Shown here in pieces: positions 1-6,334 of a stretch of DNA of 8,721 nt. The first letter of the stretch is position 1; every line of letters begins with the position of its first letter. Both the position numbers and the translations under genes were made by a program. Under the pieces are notes generated by a model. That model was not told where the DNA came from, searched no databases, and was given only the letters and a program-made list of their open reading frames with translations. Source of the stretch: JAAYQA01 sp964510345 (GTDB taxonomy: Bacteria > Bacillota > Clostridia > Tissierellales > Peptoniphilaceae); NCBI GenBank assembly GCA_964510345.1, contig CAZEBB010000055.1:1-8721 (forward strand). The letters run 5' to 3'.

Positions 1-84
1 CTCTTTGTCCGGAATCTTTTTTAAGCCCGTCGTCAAGTCGGTTTCCTGCAAGAGTTGTATCCACTCTTTTGTGTAGTATCGCAT
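1..84 (-). CDS. DUF4085-like hypothetical protein, N-terminal fragment
   Basis: This gene runs off the left edge; only its first 28 codons are present. The start ATG (84-82) is preceded on the minus strand by a strong GAGGAGG-type ribosome binding site about 5 bases upstream, which is why this short piece is called a real gene. The peptide begins MRYYTKEWIQLLQETDL. That opening (M-[RK]-Y-[YF]-T-K-E-W followed by a leucine/glutamine helix) resembles the start of DUF4085-type hypothetical proteins of Bacillota, recalled from memory. The function of that family is unknown to me. It is transcribed divergently from pepF, with 106 bases between the two starts. Confidence 0.6.
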   Translation of the reverse strand, partial: MRYYTKEWIQLLQETDLTTGLKKIPDKE

Positions 85-110
85 CGCAACCTCCTCTACT
101 TCTTACGCAA

Positions 111-119
111 AGCATACCA
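111..119 (-). promoter_or_regulatory. Possible extended -10 for the leftward gene
   Basis: Read on the minus strand, positions 119-111 give TGGTATGCT, an extended -10 (TGn plus a 4/6 match to TATAAT) about 27 bases upstream of the leftward start codon. No convincing -35 was found. This is a consensus match only. Confidence 0.3.
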
Positions 120-142
120 TATTTCATGGCACAGGGTATGTG

Positions 143-151
143 TGTTATGAT
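143..151 (+). promoter_or_regulatory. Possible extended -10 promoter for pepF
   Basis: Positions 143-151 read TGTTATGAT: a TGn extension plus TATGAT, a 5/6 match to the sigma-A -10. The matching -35 region near 122-128 is poor (about 3/6), as is common for extended -10 promoters. Transcription would begin near 158, leaving a leader of about 33 bases before the pepF start at 191. Confidence 0.4.
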
Positions 152-190
152 GATTAAGAAGTCATAAAATATTGAATGAGGAGTAGATCC

Positions 191-1939
191 ATGGACTGGC
201 GTTTAGACGCTTTATACGAAGACTTGGGTTCCGCTTATGAAGCGGATTTGGACACACTGAAAAAACGATTACACGAACTGTTGGAAGACCCCTTTACCGA
301 TGCGAGTGGGCAGGCGTGGAGCCGTCGCCTCTCTGACTTAGAGGCATTGACCGGCTTACGCATCAAACTGCGCGCGTATCCGCATTTGCGCAACTCGATC
401 GACGCGGATGACAACGAAGCCATCAAAGCGAAAGACCGCCTTGAAGCGCTCTCCCCGCAATTCGCCGAATACATGACGCGCGTGAAGCGCGCCTTGCAAT
501 CGATTGATCTGGAGGCATTGCTCGCGGAAGAACCGTCGCTTGCAACATACGCTTTCTTTTTATCTGAACGAAAAGAAGAAGCTTTGTATCTGTTGACGGA
601 AGAAGAGGAAAAACTTTATTCATTATTAACACAAACGGGAGCCGTTGCCTTTCAACAACTGAAGGAAACGCTGACAGCCAAGCACCTCGTTTCGGTCGAA
701 ATCGACGGTGAAACCAAAGAAATGCCGCTCCCTGCCGTGCGCAATCTCGCCTTTCACGCCGACCCAGCGGTGCGAAAAACCGCCTATGAAGCGGAGATGA
801 AAAGCTACCGACAATTGGAGGACTCCGTATGCGCGAGCCTCAACTCGATTAAAGGCGAATCGATCACGATGGCGAAAAAAAGAGGGTACGACAGCCCGCT
901 TCATAAGACGCTCGACGCCAGTCGCATGGACCCGGCCATCTTGGATGCGCTATGGACGGCGATCGACGAATTCACCCCGACATTCCGCAAATACCTGCGC
1001 CACAAAGCAAAGCTCCTTGGATACGAGCGCGGTTTGCCTTTCTATGATCTGTTCGCCCCGATCGGCTCCGTCAATCTGACCTATACATTTGAAGAAGCAG
1101 CCGATTATGTTGTCGATCAATTCACCAAGTTTTCACCGGAACTCGGCGCATATGCCAAGCGCGCGGTGGACGAACAGTGGATCGATGTCTATCCGAAACC
1201 CGGCAAACGCGGCGGCGCCTTTTGTTCCAATCTTCACCCGATCCGACAGAGCCGCTTTATGCTGAATTTCAACGGCTCCTACAGTAATCTGACGACGCTT
1301 GCCCACGAACTCGGGCACGGCTGGCACGGCCATGTCCTTACCGAAGAACCTCTGCTCAACAGCGGATACCCCATGCCGTTAGCTGAAACCGCATCGACCT
1401 TTTGCGAGCTCCTCGTCAACTCAGCCGCGATGCAAAGTGCAAATGATGAAACGCGCACAGCGATACTGGAAAACAGCATATCCGGCGTCACGCAAACCTG
1501 TCTGGACATCCGCTCGCGCTTCCTGTTTGAAAACGCCGTGTTCGCAAAAAGAGTCGACGCGCCGTTGTCCGTCACCGAATGCAAAGAACTGATGCTCGAC
1601 GCGCAGCGCCTCACCTATGGCGACGGTTTGGCCGAGGATGTCATGCACCCGTATATGTGGATTAACAAAGTGCACTACTATATCCCGAGCCTCGACTACT
1701 ATAACTTCCCCTACGCCTTCGGCAATCTGTTTGCCATCGGACTCTTACAAAAATATCGTGAAGACCCCAAAGGTTTCCCGAAGAAATACAATGAAATGCT
1801 CGCCCTCACCGGTAAAGCTGCTGTGCGCGATGTCACGAGATCCATCGGAATCGACGTGTGCGACCCGCAATTTTTCCGCGACTCACTGCGCGAAGTTGAA
1901 AAAGAGATTGATGAATGGATTGCGTATACAGAATTATAA
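191..1939 (+). CDS. pepF: M3 family oligoendopeptidase F (zinc metallopeptidase)
   Basis: This is a cytoplasmic zinc metallopeptidase that cuts short peptides at internal bonds; the family acts in peptide recycling. The protein is 582 residues from the ATG at 191, normal for M3B enzymes. I prefer this start to the in-frame ATG at 176 because GAGGAG (178-183) sits 7 bases before 191 and would lie inside the longer version. The N-terminal half is helical (about 1-190) with the oligopeptidase F N-domain look. The catalytic M3 domain follows. The zinc site is HELGH at residues 372-376 (1304-1318): H372 and H376 are ligands, E373 is the catalytic base, and the third ligand is E399 in LAETAS. The upstream FMLNFNGSY and downstream Y/H-rich KVHYYIPSLDYYNFPYAFG segments are typical of substrate-binding parts of the family. 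It appears intact and monocistronic. No clear terminator with a T run follows; the next gene starts 149 bases downstream. Confidence 0.95.
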   Translation: MDWRLDALYEDLGSAYEADLDTLKKRLHELLEDPFTDASGQAWSRRLSDLEALTGLRIKLRAYPHLRNSIDADDNEAIKAKDRLEALSPQFAEYMTRVKRALQSIDLEALLAEEPSLATYAFFLSERKEEALYLLTEEEEKLYSLLTQTGAVAFQQLKETLTAKHLVSVEIDGETKEMPLPAVRNLAFHADPAVRKTAYEAEMKSYRQLEDSVCASLNSIKGESITMAKKRGYDSPLHKTLDASRMDPAILDALWTAIDEFTPTFRKYLRHKAKLLGYERGLPFYDLFAPIGSVNLTYTFEEAADYVVDQFTKFSPELGAYAKRAVDEQWIDVYPKPGKRGGAFCSNLHPIRQSRFMLNFNGSYSNLTTLAHELGHGWHGHVLTEEPLLNSGYPMPLAETASTFCELLVNSAAMQSANDETRTAILENSISGVTQTCLDIRSRFLFENAVFAKRVDAPLSVTECKELMLDAQRLTYGDGLAEDVMHPYMWINKVHYYIPSLDYYNFPYAFGNLFAIGLLQKYREDPKGFPKKYNEMLALTGKAAVRDVTRSIGIDVCDPQFFRDSLREVEKEIDEWIAYTEL

Positions 1940-1945
1940 TAAAGG

Positions 1946-1973
1946 TTGAGAAAATGAAGAGCATTCAAATAGT
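1946..1973 (+). promoter_or_regulatory. Possible promoter ahead of the structured leader
   Basis: TTGAGA (1946-1951, 5/6 match to the -35) is followed after 16 bases by AATAGT (1968-1973, 4/6 match to the -10). Transcription would start near 1980, almost exactly at the first base of the long stem at 1979. That agreement is suggestive, but the -10 is weak and there is no TGn extension. Confidence 0.35.
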
Positions 1974-1978
1974 GAGGA

Positions 1979-2082
1979 GCGTCCGGAATACTCTTTGAGG
2001 CCATATCTTGGCCGAGCGGCCGTGAGCGTGCCGAGAAGAGTTTTCCGGGCGTGACGAATCGGTTCGTCTACTCTCAAAGGAG
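1979..2082 (+). promoter_or_regulatory. Structured 5' leader, candidate cis-regulatory RNA
   Basis: The outer stem pairs 1979-1995 with 2036-2052 (17 positions, one U-U mismatch, two G-U pairs). It encloses two hairpins: 1999-2003 with 2009-2013 (GGCCA/TGGCC, loop of 5) and 2017-2020 with 2030-2033 (CGGC/GCCG, loop of 9). This makes a three-way junction with short GA-containing linkers. Immediately downstream is a perfect 6-bp hairpin, GACGAA-TCGG-TTCGTC (2053-2068), then the AAAGGAG ribosome binding site (2076-2082) of the next gene. In addition, CTTTGAG (1993-1999) is exactly complementary to CTCAAAG (2073-2079), so an alternative helix (1992-2000 with 2072-2080, ends G-U) could cover the ribosome binding site. 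I do not recognise a named riboswitch class. There is no T run, so control of translation is more likely than termination. It could also simply be the 3' stem of the pepF message. Confidence 0.5.
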
Positions 2083-2088
2083 ATAACT

Positions 2089-2778
2089 ATGACACAACAA
2101 GAAATCCTTGCGCTCCTGACTGCTCCGCGCAGCAAACGGCTGCGTATCCATGATGAAAACCTGGACGGGTTGGACTTGTCGGGCATGGACCTGTCGAATA
2201 TCGATTTTTCCGGTTCTTCGTTTGCCGGTGCGATCTTGGACCGCGCAGATGCCTCGGGTTCGTCATTTGAAGGGTGCTGGCTGCAAAATAGTTCCTGTGT
2301 TGGGACGATCTTTAGAGGGTCCAATCTTCGCCGTGCCAGCTTTCGCTTTTCAAACTTGACGCGCGCGGACGTCTCCGGTGCGGATTTGTATGCGGCCGTG
2401 TTGGAGAATACGCAATTAGATGACGTCATTTTTGATGCGGATACCCGATTTTATGCGCTGTACTGTCCGGAAGAAGGGCCCTTTATCGGCTTCAAGAAGT
2501 GCTTTAACGACCGCCTCGTCGCACTGTACATTCCCAAAGAGTCGCAGCGCACCTCAGCCACGAAAAATTCGTGCCGCACCGATCGGGCTTTGGTCGTCTC
2601 AATCACATCCTTTGACGGCGACCAGTCTTATACGGAAGCGACATCACTCGTGGACGAAAATTTCATCTATCGAAAAGGACAGTGGGTCAGCGCCGAAAAC
2701 TTTGACCCCGACCGCTGGAACGACTCGACCGGAGGCATTCATTTTTGGCTCACGCGAGAAGAGGCGATTGGGTATTGA
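2089..2778 (+). CDS. Pentapeptide-repeat protein with C-terminal DUF5758-type domain
   Basis: The product is 229 residues; the start is fixed by AAAGGAG at 2076-2082, 6 bases before the ATG. Residues 24-118 form nineteen consecutive five-residue units with a central hydrophobic residue (L, F, V, A or C), for example DLSGM, DLSNI, DFSGS, NLTRA and DVSGA. This is the A(D/N)LXX pattern that folds as a right-handed four-sided beta helix. The C-terminal part (about 120-229) is a separate domain that runs from IGFKKC through ALYIPKESQRTSAT and NFDPDRWN to GIHFWLTREEAIGY. I recognise this as the DUF5758 type, often fused to pentapeptide repeats in bacteria and phages. No signal peptide or membrane segment is seen, so it is probably cytoplasmic. 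Some pentapeptide proteins mimic DNA and protect gyrase, but nothing here shows that role. It may be controlled by the folded leader just upstream. Confidence 0.85.
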   Translation: MTQQEILALLTAPRSKRLRIHDENLDGLDLSGMDLSNIDFSGSSFAGAILDRADASGSSFEGCWLQNSSCVGTIFRGSNLRRASFRFSNLTRADVSGADLYAAVLENTQLDDVIFDADTRFYALYCPEEGPFIGFKKCFNDRLVALYIPKESQRTSATKNSCRTDRALVVSITSFDGDQSYTEATSLVDENFIYRKGQWVSAENFDPDRWNDSTGGIHFWLTREEAIGY

Positions 2779-2853
2779 GAGCCTTTTGGGTATAGAGTAA
2801 ATAGATCATTCATTTAACATTTAATACTCTCTATCTAAAGAAAGGATTCTCTT

Positions 2854-3516
2854 ATGACACCAAGAAAAGTAGACACGCTCATTATCGGATTCGGGAAAGC
2901 CGGCAAGACGATCGCCGGGCAATTGGCGAGCCGCGGCCGCAATGTCGTGCTGGTCGAAGAAAAGGAAGAACGCTATGGAGGGACTTGTATTACCGTCGCA
3001 TGCCTACCTACTAAATTCTTCGTAAATGCCGCCAAAGAATATAAAACCGCGAAAAAACTGGGGTTGTCATTTTCAAAAGAGGAGCTGGCCGAACACTATC
3101 GAAAGGTCGTTCAAGGAAAAAAAGCGCTGATTGAAAAGCTCCGCATCGGTAATTTCAAAAAAGTGGATCAGCATGAGTCAGCCGAGGTGATCCACGGGCA
3201 TGCTGAATTCATTTCAGAAGACGTCGTCCGCGTGACGACCGAGACCGAAGAGACGGATTTTACCGCTGACTATATCATCATCAACACGGGCTCAAAAGCC
3301 GTCATTCCGGATGTGCCCGGGCTTGAGCTCTCCGATCGCATCTACGACAATGTCACGTACATGGAAGAAGAGCGCTACCTCCCCCGCTTAGCGATTATGG
3401 GTGCGGGCTATATCGGGCTCGAGTTCTCGGATATCGCATCGAGTTTTGATACGGAGGTTACCTTGATCCAAAAGTCTGACCGCTTCCTTCCCAAGGAAGA
3501 TGAAGACGACCGGGAC
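2854..3516 (+). CDS. RclA-like flavin disulfide reductase, 5' part (gene interrupted)
   Basis: This is the N-terminal half of a class I pyridine nucleotide-disulfide oxidoreductase (FAD and NAD(P)H enzyme, cytoplasmic). The start is supported by AAAGGA (2841-2846), 7 bases before the ATG. Residues 9-18 (LIIGFGKAGK) are the FAD-binding P-loop in the GFGKAGK form typical of RclA. GGTCITVACLPTK (42-54) carries the redox disulfide C45/C50. IIINTGSKAVIPDVPG is the second FAD motif. AIMGAGYIGLEFSDIASSF begins the NAD(P)H-binding domain. The frame is intact through SDRFLPKEDEDDRD and then meets ten N at 3517. E. coli RclA is a hypochlorite-responsive Cu(II) reductase; whether this relative shares that activity is inference. 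Mercuric reductase and lipoamide dehydrogenase are less likely, because the GLQFTYISLDD signature in the 3' half is RclA-like. Confidence 0.85.
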
Positions 3517-3526
3517 NNNNNNNNNN
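3517..3526. other. Assembly gap: run of ten N
   Basis: Ten consecutive N lie inside the reductase gene, in its NAD(P)H-binding domain. A round ten-base run is usually a scaffolding placeholder, so the true gap length is unknown. The flanking halves of the gene are in different reading frames (2854 in frame 1, the downstream part in frame 2). Confidence 0.98.
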
Positions 3527-3649
3527 CCGGAGGTTAAAATGCGGTCAGTCGCAGCGTATGGCTCTTATTTCGCGCATTGCTGCATCTATCGCTGGAAGGA
3601 TCACGCTAGCCACTGTTTCAGTGTCCACCGGACCGGCATCCCGCAGCCG
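3527..3649. other. Unexplained sequence between the gap and resumed reductase homology
   Basis: In RclA-type proteins only about 5 residues are expected between the EDxD-RD motif before the gap and the LEHLKDRSVRLLLETDV segment that resumes at about 3653. Here about 125 bases intervene on top of the gap. Translated in the downstream frame they give PEVKMRSVAAYGSYF and so on, with no family resemblance. Another frame stays open from 3528 to a TGA at 3663-3665, with an ATG at 3558 (MALISRIAASIAGRI...). I do not recognise either translation. This could be a misjoined read, the end of an unresolved insertion, or foreign DNA. Confidence 0.6.
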
Positions 3650-4387
3650 CCGCTCGAACATCTGAAAGATCGCTCGGTTCGCCTCTTATTGGAAACCGAT
3701 GTGAAAAAAGTGGAGCGCGAGGGCGATGTCCTTCGGCTGACGCTGCAAACCAAGGGGCAGGACGAGGAAGTTTTGGAAGTCGACGGACTGCTCATCGCCA
3801 CCGGTCGCCGTGCCAATACGGACGGTTTAGGCTTGGAGAATACGAAGATCGAGCGAAATGACCGCAATGAGATCGTCGTCGACTCGGAACTAAAAACCAC
3901 CCAACACAAAGTGTGGGCGGTCGGCGATGTCAAAGGTGGATTGCAGTTCACCTATATTTCGTTGGATGATTCAAGGATCGTACTTCCTCAATTGTTGGGC
4001 GACGGTCCTTCGCACGACACCCGCTCCCGCGGTGTGATCCCCTATACGGTCTTTTTGGACCCGCCGTACTCGCGCATCGGTCTCTCCGAGCAACAGGCAA
4101 AAAAAGACGGCATCGATGTCACTGTCTACAAGATGCCGGTGTCAGAAATCCCGAAGGCAAAAATTACGGAGGCGACCGCCGGCCACTGGAAGATCATCGT
4201 CGGTAAAAAGAGCGGGATCTTGCTCGGCGCCACTCTTTTCGGCACCGAATCGCAAGAGGTCATCAACCTGCTGACGATGGCCATCAACGAAAGCAAAACC
4301 TTTGTCTACCTGGGCGATCACATCTATAACCATCCGGTGATTTCAGAAGGGTTGAATATGATTTTTAGTCCGGAGTGGAAGCAGTAA
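3527..4387 (+). CDS. RclA-like flavin disulfide reductase, 3' part
   Basis: This is the C-terminal half of the reductase, open from the gap to the TAA at 4385-4387. Convincing homology starts at about 3653 (LEHLKDRSVRLLLETDVKKVE), the second half of the NAD(P)H domain. Next come LLIATGRRANTDGLGLE and VWAVGDVKGGLQFTYISLDDSRIV, which holds the AxGD flavin-contact motif and the GLQFTYISLDD signature shared with E. coli RclA. The interface domain follows (YTVFLDPPYSRIGLSEQQAK), ending in NHPVISEGLNMIFS, where the conserved H-P...S-E of the dimer active site is present. The C-terminus is complete at EWKQ. With the 5' part it would make a protein of about 440-450 residues if the gap and odd segment were removed. 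The 3' end overlaps the converging DUF3267 gene by 23 bases. Confidence 0.85.
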   Translation, partial: PEVKMRSVAAYGSYFAHCCIYRWKDHASHCFSVHRTGIPQPPLEHLKDRSVRLLLETDVKKVEREGDVLRLTLQTKGQDEEVLEVDGLLIATGRRANTDGLGLENTKIERNDRNEIVVDSELKTTQHKVWAVGDVKGGLQFTYISLDDSRIVLPQLLGDGPSHDTRSRGVIPYTVFLDPPYSRIGLSEQQAKKDGIDVTVYKMPVSEIPKAKITEATAGHWKIIVGKKSGILLGATLFGTESQEVINLLTMAINESKTFVYLGDHIYNHPVISEGLNMIFSPEWKQ

Positions 4388-5033
4388 TCCCCTTTTCCAA
4401 CGCCACCAGACCCATTTCGGTCGGGTGATCCATGAAAATGGTCGCGTCTCCTTTGGGCTGATACGCGAGAAGCTTTTTCACGATGAAGACATCTCCGCCT
4501 CCGGAGCTCAGCATCAGCTGACCCAGCACAAACAGTGGAATGTGATTCCAAAAGGCGGCGACCACACAGGGGACGATCCCCAACACCACCGTAGGCATCA
4601 ATGCGCCGATAACGTATTGGTGCCTTTTTAGCGGCTCGGAACAGGTGCAATACGGCGACCAATACTTTCGGATGATCCCGAACTCGACGGTCGAGTACCC
4701 GCCTTTCGCAAAGAAGCCCCAGAAGAGCCCGTGAATGAGCTCATGCAATACGATCATCGGGAAAAACAACAAAAGGTACAGGGGAATCAACCAAAGCGGT
4801 GTCATCCCCGAAATCGGTGTGCCCCGCATCCAAACCATCGCGAGATAAAATGCCAGCAACAGTGCGTTCAGCGGCAAAGTGATCGTGACCACTTCCTTAG
4901 CCACGTCACCGATATCATAGAACAGAGGAAATTCCGTGTATCCCGCCCGCTGTAATTCTTCTTTTTTTTGATGAAACGCAGCGAGCCTCTTTTGCTCGGC
5001 CGGTGTCAACTCATCGTTCCCATACTCTTGCAT
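4365..5033 (-). CDS. DUF3267 membrane protein, putative zincin metalloprotease
   Basis: The 222-residue product has a charged N-terminal 40 residues and then hydrophobic segments at about 49-68, 79-96, 140-162 and 165-177, so it is an integral membrane protein. HELIH at residues 97-101, inside MIVLHELIHGLFWGFFAKGG, is the HExxH zinc motif. SSGGGD (176-181) supplies a conserved aspartate, a plausible third ligand, and IFMDHPTEMG (199-208) is the conserved tail of DUF3267 (putative zincin peptidase, PF11667). Proteolysis is inferred from the motif, not demonstrated for the family to my knowledge. It is the last gene of the regulator-kinase operon: the start lies 8 bases after the kinase stop and its AGGA ribosome binding site overlaps the kinase's last codons, so translation is probably coupled. 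It may be the output of the system or help process its signal. Confidence 0.85.
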   Translation of the reverse strand: MQEYGNDELTPAEQKRLAAFHQKKEELQRAGYTEFPLFYDIGDVAKEVVTITLPLNALLLAFYLAMVWMRGTPISGMTPLWLIPLYLLLFFPMIVLHELIHGLFWGFFAKGGYSTVEFGIIRKYWSPYCTCSEPLKRHQYVIGALMPTVVLGIVPCVVAAFWNHIPLFVLGQLMLSSGGGDVFIVKKLLAYQPKGDATIFMDHPTEMGLVALEKGITASTPD

Positions 5034-5041
5034 CGTTCATC

Positions 5042-6334
5042 CTATTCTTGTAAGGGGAGTGTCAGCACGCTCTCAAAGCGCGCTCCTTTCTCCCATTGGA
5101 AGCTGCCTCCATGCATCTGGAGTATCTTCTCGCACGTTTTTAACCCGATCCCGCTGCCCTCCATTTGTGGATGTGCGGCGATGTAATTGGTGCATCGGAT
5201 CTCGACTTTTTTTGCCATGACTTTGCACGTCACGCGGATCTCGCGAGTTGGGTCGGCGTATTTTAGCCAGTTGGATGTCAGATTAAAAAACACCCTTCGC
5301 ATCAACTCGACGTCGACGCGCACGTGACCGGGGAAGCCTTCTGTGTCTGCGCTGATGAGATAACCCTGCCCGGAGAGATCAAACAGGCACGGTTCCACAA
5401 ACTGTGCCCAATACTCTGCGCCGTCCATCGTGCGAAATACCAGTTGATCGGAATCCTTTTGGAAGACCAGAAAGTACTCAAAGAGCTGATCCGACAAGGT
5501 CTTGATCTGCTCCGCTTTGGCAGAGGCGGCCTCTAAATACCGGTGCTGTTTTTCCGTAAACCCTTTGTCCAAATGCAGGATCTCCAAATACCCGATCAGT
5601 ACGGTCAGCGGCGTGCGTAAATCGTGCGACATCGCGGTGATCAGGCCACGGTTCGCTGCGATGGCCGCCTGTTCGGCCTCCTGTTTTTCTAACAGCATCG
5701 TCCGCATCGTGTCGATTTCTTCGGCGAGAGCGGTCAGCTCGTCGTTACCCTGCAGGGTGATGGGATAGTGTAAGTCGCCTCCGCCCAGAATCTTGAGCTC
5801 ATTTTCCATGACGGCGATCACGCGCAACTTCTTTTGCAGAAAGTACAATACGATGCCTAAGAAGATAAAAAATGCGATACTGCCGGAGACGATCGAAGCG
5901 GCACTATAATACCGATTATACGTCATATAGGGAATCATTTGCACCGCGCCGTCGGAGAAGTCAATTTCGTAGGAATCGAGGGCTATGGCAATCTCACTAT
6001 CCGCTTGTTCCAGCATCTGCACTTCCAGTGAGAGATTGCTGCTGTAGACCGGTGCATTCTCTTTGTACAGGGTAATCAGCACGTCGCTGTTTTTCTTTGC
6101 CCACGGTTCAATCTGGGCCACTTCTTCCAGTGTCAGCTGCCTCTCATCCACATAATCCTGCAAACTCACCGCGATTCGCTGCCCTTGCCTCTGAAGGGCC
6201 GTCCAGCTGAACAGGCGCCGATCTAAGGCGTCGTGGGTGACGCGGTTTAAGATAAAAAAGATCCCCGTGGCCACCAAAAGCGCGGCAATAATCAAAAGGA
6301 TCAGTTGGTTCGCCAGATTTCGTCTCTTATTCAA
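5042..6334 (-). CDS. Membrane sensor histidine kinase (HisKA/HAMP)
   Basis: This is the sensor partner of the adjacent response regulator. I place the start at TTG 6334-6332 (430 residues), with AAGGGA 7 bases upstream. The only in-frame ATG, at 6388, would overlap the regulator by 62 bases and add 18 charged residues. From the TTG: transmembrane helix 1 at about 10-31, an extracellular domain of about 115 residues, transmembrane helix 2 at about 147-166, HAMP linker to about 220, then HisKA with the phosphorylated histidine H237 in MSHDLRTPLTVLIGY. The ATPase domain has an N box (RRVFFNLTSNWLKYA) and a glycine box (MEGSGIGLKTCEKI, about 391-404). The usual DxGxG box and long ATP lid are replaced by the short stretch TNYIAAHPQ, as in some Bacillota kinases with GIGLKTCEKI ends. 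The start overlaps the regulator stop by 8 bases (6327-6334). The ligand is unknown. Confidence 0.92.
   Translation of the reverse strand: MNKRRNLANQLILLIIAALLVATGIFFILNRVTHDALDRRLFSWTALQRQGQRIAVSLQDYVDERQLTLEEVAQIEPWAKKNSDVLITLYKENAPVYSSNLSLEVQMLEQADSEIAIALDSYEIDFSDGAVQMIPYMTYNRYYSAASIVSGSIAFFIFLGIVLYFLQKKLRVIAVMENELKILGGGDLHYPITLQGNDELTALAEEIDTMRTMLLEKQEAEQAAIAANRGLITAMSHDLRTPLTVLIGYLEILHLDKGFTEKQHRYLEAASAKAEQIKTLSDQLFEYFLVFQKDSDQLVFRTMDGAEYWAQFVEPCLFDLSGQGYLISADTEGFPGHVRVDVELMRRVFFNLTSNWLKYADPTREIRVTCKVMAKKVEIRCTNYIAAHPQMEGSGIGLKTCEKILQMHGGSFQWEKGARFESVLTLPLQE

Noticed and set aside
113..140. Inverted repeat CATACC/GGTATG between the two divergent starts
   Set aside because: Only 6 bp per arm with 16 bases between them; easily expected by chance, and no known operator resembles it.
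2053..2068. Hairpin GACGAA-TCGG-TTCGTC as an intrinsic terminator of pepF
   Set aside because: No T run follows; the ribosome binding site of the next gene comes instead, so it is treated as part of the leader.
1965..2429. 154-codon open frame on the minus strand
   Set aside because: It is antisense to the leader and the pentapeptide-repeat gene, has no family resemblance, and its openness follows from the codon pattern of the real gene.
2792..2834. Inverted pair ATAGAG/CTCTAT before the reductase gene
   Set aside because: Six base pairs, A/T-rich, loop over 30 bases and no T run; not convincing as a terminator or operator.
3452..3536. Nine-base repeat CGGAGGTTA before (3452-3460) and after (3528-3536) the N run
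   Set aside because: Too short, and the sequences differ immediately afterwards; it does not show a duplication, though it could be noted when the gap is resolved.
3530..3565. Resemblance of the post-gap sequence to the 3' half of a group II intron domain V
   Set aside because: The expected 5' strand and GNRA tetraloop are not present and the strands do not pair properly; the likeness is superficial.
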